DNA of 6,906 bases from the NCBI GenBank assembly GCA_003233535.1, contig QIMA01000464.1:1-6906 (forward strand), given 5' to 3'. Positions 1-4,764 of this stretch are shown here, piece after piece. How positions within the stretch are numbered: position 1 is the stretch's first letter; every line of letters starts with the position of its first letter. The position numbers and the translations under genes were made by a program. The notes below the pieces were generated by a model, which was given only the letters and a program-made list of their open reading frames with translations, did not search any database and was not told where the DNA came from. The stretch comes from Rhodanobacteraceae bacterium (lineage in GTDB: Bacteria > Pseudomonadota > Gammaproteobacteria > Xanthomonadales > SZUA-5).

Positions 1-784
1 GGTCGGCTGCCGAATCGGTAATACTCAAACGCCAAGCCGCCCCTGCGCCAAAGCGGTTGGCAGTCGCGATTGCCCAGCGGAAGTGTAGCTTGCGCATCGC
101 CGCACTGTACATCTTGGCCCCCACGGTTGCAGCCAGCAGTAGCTTTGCCAGTTCAGTGATGGACAACGGCTGCAGCTGCGTGTGCACGCCGCGCTGCAGC
201 AACACAAAGTGCGCTAGGTCCACGGACGCGGGCAGCATGCTGGCATGCGGGCCGAGCTTTAGCTGCGGAAAGCGCGGCAGGATTTGTGCGGTGCCGCGAA
301 GCGGGCACAGATCGTCGCTGAGTCGCTGCCAACCGCGCGCTGCAGCGGCTCTGGCCAGGGTCGATTTACCGGTGCCCGAAGGCGCGCTGAAGGCGACGCC
401 CAGGCCGCTGGGGGAAATCGCTGCCGAGGCGTGTAAGCAATGAATGCCGCGCAAGGCTAGCGCCAGAATCAGTGGCGGACCCAGCAGTGCATCCAGCCCG
501 GCATCGGCCACGTCGATCAAGCGCACCGTGTCGCCAGATCGATTGATGTACGCTTGGAAGCCCCCGTCTAGGCGCAAATCCACGCCTGCGTCGGCAAAGC
601 TGATCTGGAATTGGCGCGGCGATTCAGCGAGCAATCCGTTGCCGCTGACCGCTTCCACGACGGGTTCCGGACTGGGCAAATCGGGCCCGGACTCGGTGCG
701 CCACTGCAATCCGTTCTCCGCCGTCAGCCACGGCCGCAACAGTGCTGGCGGCTCAGCGGCGATATAAGTGGTCGAGTCGAGCAT
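1..784 (-). CDS. HPr-kinase-like P-loop protein (partial, C-terminus beyond window)
   Basis: Seen: an open frame of 261 codons runs from an ATG at 784 down to the window edge with no stop, so the C-terminus is missing. Around residues 113-121 is GIHCLHASA. A Walker A loop, APSGTGKS, lies at 134-141, followed by LSDDL at 155-159. Known: this order (His before the strand, P-loop, then an Asp-Asp pair) matches the PEP-carboxykinase-like core of HPr kinase/phosphorylase and its stand-alone relatives. In true HprK the P-loop reads GKSE and the Asp pair binds metal and acts as base. Here the Glu is Thr (K140-S141-T142) and the first ~110 residues do not resemble the HprK N-domain. Inference: a cytoplasmic ATP-binding kinase-like protein whose substrate is unknown. 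The start lies 4 bases past the stop of the upstream RDD gene, so the two are probably co-transcribed and translationally coupled. No good Shine-Dalgarno of its own is visible. It is unlikely to be the PTS HprK itself. Confidence 0.85.
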   Translation of the reverse strand, partial: MLDSTTYIAAEPPALLRPWLTAENGLQWRTESGPDLPSPEPVVEAVSGNGLLAESPRQFQISFADAGVDLRLDGGFQAYINRSGDTVRLIDVADAGLDALLGPPLILALALRGIHCLHASAAISPSGLGVAFSAPSGTGKSTLARAAAARGWQRLSDDLCPLRGTAQILPRFPQLKLGPHASMLPASVDLAHFVLLQRGVHTQLQPLSITELAKLLLAATVGAKMYSAAMRKLHFRWAIATANRFGAGAAWRLSITDSAAD

Positions 785-788
785 CGGG

Positions 789-1790
789 CTACAGCATTCG
801 CGCCACTTCGCCAACCGCTTCGAGCACCACGCGCCAGCTCTCACCGTCGATGACGCCCGCAACAGCCGCCACCAGCAAGACCAAGCCGATCATGATGCGC
901 CTGCCGCCAAGGCTTGCGTACTCCACAATCGAACCGCTGTTGCGATCCCAGCTGGTGGCACCTTGATTGAGCAGGGTGATCATGGCCCAACCCTGCGACA
1001 GCAGCGTAATCGGCGGAATGCCGAAGAACATACCGCGAAAGACCACGGCCATGCTGCGCCGGAGGGAGCTGATCGGCCCCAAGGTGCTGTGTTCGATACT
1101 GGCCAGTCGGATTCCCCAGATTGCCTTGCCCGGCGTGGTGCCAAACAGACTGATCGCGATCGCCTCAAACGGGATCCACGCCAGCATCGCCGCCGGAGCG
1201 ACTAGAAAAGGCTCGCTCAGCTGCTCGATCAAACTTCCAGCGATGCCTGCGTCGAAGCGATCCAGAATCAGCAGCAGCGTCGCCAGCGCGACCAAACCGA
1301 TGGTGCAGATGTCGAATAAGCGCGCGCACCAGCGACGCACGGCCCAGCCCACCCGCTCACTGGAGGTTGGGTCGACCTTGTCTGTAGCTGGCGGCACGCT
1401 GGGCGCTGGCGTGGGAGTTGGCTTTGGCGCCGGGGGCGGGCGCGCCTGCTGTCGCTGCGCCCGACTGCGCTCTACGGCCGCGCGGCGCCTGCGTTTTTCC
1501 TCACTGGCAACGGACGGCTCGGCAGATTCCGGCGGAACGATGGGCTCAAACCGCTCACCTACCCGCCACTCGGGCACCGCGGCCTCATCTACAGTCGCTT
1601 CAATCGTGTTTCTTGCCAGGGCAATGTGGGTCTTTGCCAGCGGCCGCCACTCGTAGTCTTCGTTGTGCCACACCAACGTCTCACCATCGATGCTGTCGGC
1701 GCGGGCGAGCTTGACCATTTCGGTCCGGCTGAACGGACCAACGGCACTGCCGTCGCTGCGCGCGTAGTACCAGATGTCGTCAGTGTTCAC
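789..1790 (-). CDS. GYF_2 domain-RDD family membrane protein
   Basis: Seen: 333 residues in three parts. Residues 6-52 form a GYF_2-type domain: IWYYAR, then GPFSRTEM, then TLVWHNEDYEWRPL. Residues 98-135 are an Arg-rich, then Pro-rich linker (PPPAPKPTPTPAP). Residues about 147-290 are an RDD domain with VRRWCARLFDI, the loop FGTTPGKAIWGIRL (216-229) and WDRNSGSIVEY (281-291). Hydrophobic segments lie near 161-178, 196-215, 250-275 and 299-315. There is no signal peptide, so the GYF_2 part should be cytoplasmic. Known: GYF-type domains bind proline-rich peptides, and RDD proteins are small polytopic membrane proteins, a few of them linked to ion exchange. The start is GTG, chosen because the GYF_2 domain begins at once and a purine-rich RBS precedes it. 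Inference: a membrane scaffold or transporter working with the HPr-kinase-like protein encoded 4 bases downstream. Its actual activity cannot be read from the sequence. Confidence 0.9.
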   Translation of the reverse strand: MNTDDIWYYARSDGSAVGPFSRTEMVKLARADSIDGETLVWHNEDYEWRPLAKTHIALARNTIEATVDEAAVPEWRVGERFEPIVPPESAEPSVASEEKRRRRAAVERSRAQRQQARPPPAPKPTPTPAPSVPPATDKVDPTSSERVGWAVRRWCARLFDICTIGLVALATLLLILDRFDAGIAGSLIEQLSEPFLVAPAAMLAWIPFEAIAISLFGTTPGKAIWGIRLASIEHSTLGPISSLRRSMAVVFRGMFFGIPPITLLSQGWAMITLLNQGATSWDRNSGSIVEYASLGGRRIMIGLVLLVAAVAGVIDGESWRVVLEAVGEVARML

Positions 1791-1795
1791 CGCAG

Positions 1796-1803
1796 CTTCC
1801 GCC
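1796..1803 (-). promoter_or_regulatory. Ribosome binding site supporting the GTG start of the RDD gene
   Basis: On the minus strand GGCGGAAG lies five bases before the GTG at 1790. This purine-rich run is the only plausible Shine-Dalgarno nearby and supports the non-ATG start. The rest of the 175-base gap to the cysG stop shows no convincing -35/-10 pair and no hairpin followed by a T-run. Whether the RDD gene has its own promoter or is read through from cysG is open. Confidence 0.45.
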
Positions 1804-1965
1804 GGTCCAGACAGCGTCTAGCATAGTGCAGAGCGACCGCGATTGAGCCCTAGCCCGGATATTGCATAAACTTCGTCGCAAGCCGGCAAGGTGTCACAGC
1901 CGCGCACGCTTCGTCTCGGGCCAGAATCCATGTGAGACACTTCGAATTGTCTTTGGGACCCCGCG

Positions 1966-3402
1966 CTAGGCCGCGCTGCGATGCTCTTGCTCACTTGCCG
2001 CGACCTTAGCTAGCGTTACCGGCACTGCGCCAAACCAATGGTGTTGCTTGGCGTACCGAGTCACCTCGCCAACGATCAGCAGTGCCGGCGAGCGCACTTT
2101 TTCGGCGCGCAGCGCACTCGCCATTTCGCCCAGTTCAGTCAGCAGCACGCGTTGATTCGGTCGCGAACCGTTTTCGATGCAGGCTACTGGCGTGTTCGCT
2201 GCGAGACCGTGAGCAATCAGCCGAGCCTGAATCCGTGGCGCCTCGCGCACGCCCATGTAGAACGCTAAGGTCTCGCCGCCGCCGGCCAGGGCCGACCAGT
2301 CGACCGCGTCTACTGAACCCTTGCAGTGCGCGGTCACCAAGCGCAGCGCCTGGGCGTGCCGGCGATCAGTCAGCGGAATGCCGCTGTAGGCGGCGCAGGC
2401 CTGCACCGCGGAGATTCCGGGAACGATGCGGAACGGGACCCCGTGTTCGTGCAGCGCGCTCAACTCTTCGCCCCCGCGAGCAAAGATCAGCGGATCGCCG
2501 CCCTTGAGCCTGACTACCTGCAGGCCTTTGCCCGCGAGCTTCAGCAGCAGTCCCTCAATCTCCTGCTGCGCCACCGAATGCCCGCCCGCTTGCTTACCGA
2601 CGCAGATTCGTTCGGCGTCGCGGCGAGCCAGGTCCAACACCTCAGCAGATACCAGCTGGTCGTAAACGATCACATCGGCGCTTTGCAGTTCGCGCAGGGC
2701 GGCGATGGTCAGCAGTCCGGGGTCGCCGGGGCCCGCACCGACCAGCGCAACGCTGCCTTCAGCGGCTATCGATTCGGCGGCAAGCGAATCAACCAGCTTC
2801 TGCTCGGCCAAGTCGTGCTGTCCAGATTCTATGAGCTGCGGTATTTCGCCATCGAGCATGCCGTCATACCAGCGCCGGCGCTGAGCTACATCGGCGTAGC
2901 GCTGGCGAATCTGCGCTCGGTAGCGAGCCAGCAGTTCTAGCAACTCACCCAAGCCAGTGGGCAACACCGACTCGATCCGCGCTCGCAGTCGGCGCGCCAG
3001 CACCGGCGCTTGACCGCCGCTGCTGATGGCCACAGTCAGGCCGCCGCGACTGATTATCGCCGGCACGATGACGTTGCCCGCATCGGGCTGATCCACCGCG
3101 TTGACCAGAATGCCGCGCTCCTTAGCGGCCACGGCCACGGCCGCGTTCACGCCCCGGTCGTTGGTCGCTGCAATGATCAACGGAACCGATTCTATCAGCG
3201 CCGGGCTAAACGCCTCGGGGACCCAGCGGATCCGGTCCTGCTCCAGCAGCGGCCGCAGTTCTGCGCCCAAATCCGGGGCGATCACGCGGACCCGCGCACC
3301 GCTGCGCAGCAGCAAGTCGACCTTGCGCGATGCGACGCTGCCGCCGCCGATCACATCGACCGGCTGATTGTGTAGATCGAGAAATAGCGGGAAATGCTGC
3401 AT
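1966..3402 (-). CDS. cysG: Siroheme synthase CysG (trifunctional)
   Basis: Makes siroheme from uroporphyrinogen III: two SAM-dependent methylations to precorrin-2, NAD-dependent dehydrogenation, then iron insertion. Siroheme is the cofactor of assimilatory sulfite and nitrite reductases. Seen: the N-terminal dehydrogenase/ferrochelatase part (1-~210) has the Rossmann motif VIGGGSVASRK (17-27), D104 in NAVDQPDAG and S128 in VAISSGGQAPVLARRLR. The C-terminal methyltransferase (~216-460) has VGAGPGDPGLLT (221-232), YDQLVS with D248, VGKQAG with K270, VVRLKGGDPLIFARGGEEL (296-314) and FYMG with M383. Known: D104, S128, D248 and K270 carry the same numbers in Salmonella/E. coli CysG. This exact register is why the ATG at 3402 is preferred to an in-frame TTG at 3414. 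Length is 478 residues against 457, the excess being mainly a ~20-residue C-terminal tail after HHWFG. It is divergent from the CysB-like regulator, which probably controls it. Confidence 0.97.
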   Translation of the reverse strand: MQHFPLFLDLHNQPVDVIGGGSVASRKVDLLLRSGARVRVIAPDLGAELRPLLEQDRIRWVPEAFSPALIESVPLIIAATNDRGVNAAVAVAAKERGILVNAVDQPDAGNVIVPAIISRGGLTVAISSGGQAPVLARRLRARIESVLPTGLGELLELLARYRAQIRQRYADVAQRRRWYDGMLDGEIPQLIESGQHDLAEQKLVDSLAAESIAAEGSVALVGAGPGDPGLLTIAALRELQSADVIVYDQLVSAEVLDLARRDAERICVGKQAGGHSVAQQEIEGLLLKLAGKGLQVVRLKGGDPLIFARGGEELSALHEHGVPFRIVPGISAVQACAAYSGIPLTDRRHAQALRLVTAHCKGSVDAVDWSALAGGGETLAFYMGVREAPRIQARLIAHGLAANTPVACIENGSRPNQRVLLTELGEMASALRAEKVRSPALLIVGEVTRYAKQHHWFGAVPVTLAKVAASEQEHRSAA

Positions 3403-3443
3403 GGCTGAGCCCAAGGAACCGTCGTGGCCCCAGCTTGTCGAAA

Positions 3444-3468
3444 CAGATCACGCGGCGGAAATGATCTG
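3444..3468 (-). promoter_or_regulatory. Inverted repeat CAGATCA-N11-TGATCTG in the probable cysG leader
   Basis: Seen: perfect 7-base arms, CAGATCA (3444-3450) and TGATCTG (3462-3468), around an 11-base spacer. The dyad lies about 42 bases upstream of the cysG ATG and inside its transcript if the AT-rich island is the promoter. It could be an operator half-site pair or an RNA stem-loop in the leader. No T-run follows, so it is not an obvious terminator. Confidence 0.4.
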
Positions 3469-3496
3469 AACGCGCTAGATATAGCAATAAGGAATA

Positions 3497-3514
3497 TAGA
3501 CGTCTGTACGTCTA
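3497..3514. promoter_or_regulatory. 18-base inverted repeat, candidate LysR operator
   Basis: Seen: TAGACGT (3497-3503), spacer CTGT, ACGTCTA (3508-3514), perfect 7-base arms. Smaller perfect palindromes are nested or overlapping: AGACGTCT (3498-3505) and CGTCTAGACG (3509-3518). TAGACG also recurs directly at 3497-3502 and 3513-3518. The site overlaps the upstream end of the candidate cysG -10 and lies 40-58 bases before the regulator start. This is a plausible place for LysR-type autoregulation together with control of the divergent gene. Assigning it to the CysB-like protein is inference. Confidence 0.5.
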
Positions 3515-3554
3515 GACGGCTACTGTTAGCACTCAGCACACTAAAGGCACAGCG

Positions 3555-4490
3555 ATGACGCTCCGCCAACTCCAGTATTTCGTTGCAGTGGTCGATGCCG
3601 GACTGAACATCACCCTAGCTGCGGAAAAGGTTCACGGCACCCAGCCGGGCATTTCTAAACAGCTCAAGCAGCTGGAAGGCGCTTTCGGGTTCGCTCTGTT
3701 TAGGCGCCGCGGCAAGAGTCTGGACGCACTCACCGAACCTGGCCGCAAGCTGCTCGAGCAGGCCCGTCAGGTGGTCGACGGTGCACAGGCGCTGCGTGCC
3801 GTTGCCCGCACCGCGGCGGGCGACTCCGGCAACCATCTGGCAATTGGCGCCTCGCCCAGCGCGGCCCGCTATCTGCTGCCGCAACCTCTGGCCGCGCTGG
3901 AGAAGCAGGTGCGTGATTTGGCCATCGAATTGCAGCTGCTCGACACCGGCGAATCGGTGGAGGCGCTGCGCCGTGGCAGCATTGATCTGGCGATCAGTTC
4001 GACTACCGTCGATAGCCCTCCGGAAGCGCTGGCGCTGCCGTTAGAACGCTGGCGTCGCGTTGCGCTGCTGCCGCGCGAGCACCCGCTGAACGACGATGGC
4101 GGCGAGCGCTTGCAGCAGCCGCTGAGCATGGCCGAGCTGGCCCGTTATCCGATCGTTACCTATCGCTCCGCACAGCACGCGCGCTCGTCGTTCCAGCGCG
4201 CATTTTCCGGCCACGGCCTACACCCGCGCGTCGCCCTAGCGGCGGCCGACACCGAGCTGATCAAGACCTATGTACGCAACGGACTCGGGGTCGGCATTCT
4301 TGCGCCTATCGCCGTATCAACCAATCTCGAGACCGACTTAGTGGTGCGCCCGATTGAAGCCGGTCTGCCCGCCTGCGTGACCTGGCTAATGCTACCGCCG
4401 GGCGGACGTTTGAGCCCGGAAGCGCTGGCCTTGACTGGTTTGCTTGGGGTCGAAGCTGCACAGTTGGAAGAGTTGGCGCGACTAGGCTAA
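3555..4490 (+). CDS. cysB: CysB-family LysR-type transcriptional regulator
   Basis: A cytoplasmic DNA-binding regulator, probably of sulfur assimilation. Seen: 311 residues (E. coli CysB has 324). The N-terminal winged helix-turn-helix reads MTLRQLQYFV, then LNITLAAEKVHGTQPGISKQLKQLE (18-41), close to the CysB pattern LN-AE-SQPGISKQ. The effector domain follows from ~93: GASPSAARYLLP (98-109), RYPIVTYRS (197-205) and ADTELIKTYVRNGLGVGILAPIAV (231-254), the last also typical of CysB/Cbl. In the alignment T202 is kept, while the other sulfate contacts of enteric CysB, T100, T102 and Q103, are S100, S102 and A103. Known: CysB responds to O-acetylserine/N-acetylserine and is antagonised by sulfide or thiosulfate. 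It is divergent from cysG, which fits a siroheme/sulfite reductase regulon. It could also be a Cbl-like paralogue with another ligand, so the symbol is given with moderate confidence. Confidence 0.87.
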   Translation: MTLRQLQYFVAVVDAGLNITLAAEKVHGTQPGISKQLKQLEGAFGFALFRRRGKSLDALTEPGRKLLEQARQVVDGAQALRAVARTAAGDSGNHLAIGASPSAARYLLPQPLAALEKQVRDLAIELQLLDTGESVEALRRGSIDLAISSTTVDSPPEALALPLERWRRVALLPREHPLNDDGGERLQQPLSMAELARYPIVTYRSAQHARSSFQRAFSGHGLHPRVALAAADTELIKTYVRNGLGVGILAPIAVSTNLETDLVVRPIEAGLPACVTWLMLPPGGRLSPEALALTGLLGVEAAQLEELARLG

Positions 4491-4510
4491 CGCGCCCGGC
4501 TGCTACTCGC

Positions 4511-4715
4511 CCCCAGTGCTACACCTGCTACCGCTGGCTGCCGATCGTGATCGACTAGGTTAAGGCGCAATACCCGCAGGTGGATATCGAAGTGGTTTGA
4601 GCGCGATTCGCATAGGTGCCAGGGTTTCCGTCGGCGCTGGCATGCGGTGAACAATCGCGGCTACTTGAGCGATCCGCAGCGCGCTTTGATTGCCGCACTG
4701 CGCCGCTTCATCGGC
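4511..4715 (+). pseudogene. Remnant of a MetR-type LysR regulator gene
   Basis: Seen: the frame starting at 4511 reads PQCYTCYRWLPIVID, a TAG stop at 4556-4558, then VKAQYPQVDIEVV and a TGA at 4598-4600. Known, from memory: MetR-type LysR proteins open their effector domain with a pattern like ECxxCYxWLxPxLxxFxxxxPxVxxxxV, which this matches on both sides of the stop. In a different frame, 4638-4715 reads WHAVNNRGYLSDP, then ALIAALRRFIG. This loosely resembles the C-terminal end of such proteins and would imply a large internal deletion plus a frameshift; that second part is weak. No helix-turn-helix is left. It does not resemble the matching part of the intact regulator upstream, so it is not a tandem copy of that gene. 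It fills most of the 274-base gap before polA. Confidence 0.5.
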
Positions 4716-4764
4716 ATAAGCCCTGATAGCATCGCCTGCTCTAATCCGCCGCGCGTGTCCGCCC

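Larger units (their letters stand above)
3403..3554. promoter_or_regulatory. Divergent cysG / cysB-like control region
   Basis: This 152-base spacer separates two divergent starts, the usual arrangement for a LysR-type regulator and its target. An AT-rich island at about 3477-3498 stands out from the GC-rich surroundings. It contains ATATAG twice (3479-3484 and 3494-3499) and, on the minus strand, TATATT (3498-3493), a possible -10 for cysG without a good -35, as expected of an activator-dependent promoter. The regulator start at 3555 has only a weak AAAGG (3543-3547) as RBS. Two inverted repeats are listed separately. The promoter assignments are inference. Confidence 0.6.

Noticed and set aside
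967..1656. Plus-strand open frame of 229 codons
   Set aside because: It lies antisense to the GYF_2-RDD gene, has no recognisable domain and shows biased composition. It is a shadow typical of GC-rich DNA.
1935..1952. AGACA...TGTCT inverted repeat downstream of the cysG stop as a terminator
   Set aside because: The stem is only five pairs with an eight-base loop, and no T-run follows on the minus strand.
2326..2940. Plus-strand open frame of 204 codons
   Set aside because: It is fully antisense to cysG, whose motifs are intact throughout. Its translation resembles no family I know.
3403..3414. TTG start adding four residues to CysG
   Set aside because: Starting at the ATG at 3402 puts D104, S128, D248 and K270 in exact register with enteric CysG, and neither start has a strong Shine-Dalgarno.
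4560..4764. Minus-strand open frame of 68 codons between the regulator and polA
   Set aside because: It has no domain, and the opposite strand shows LysR remnant sequence.
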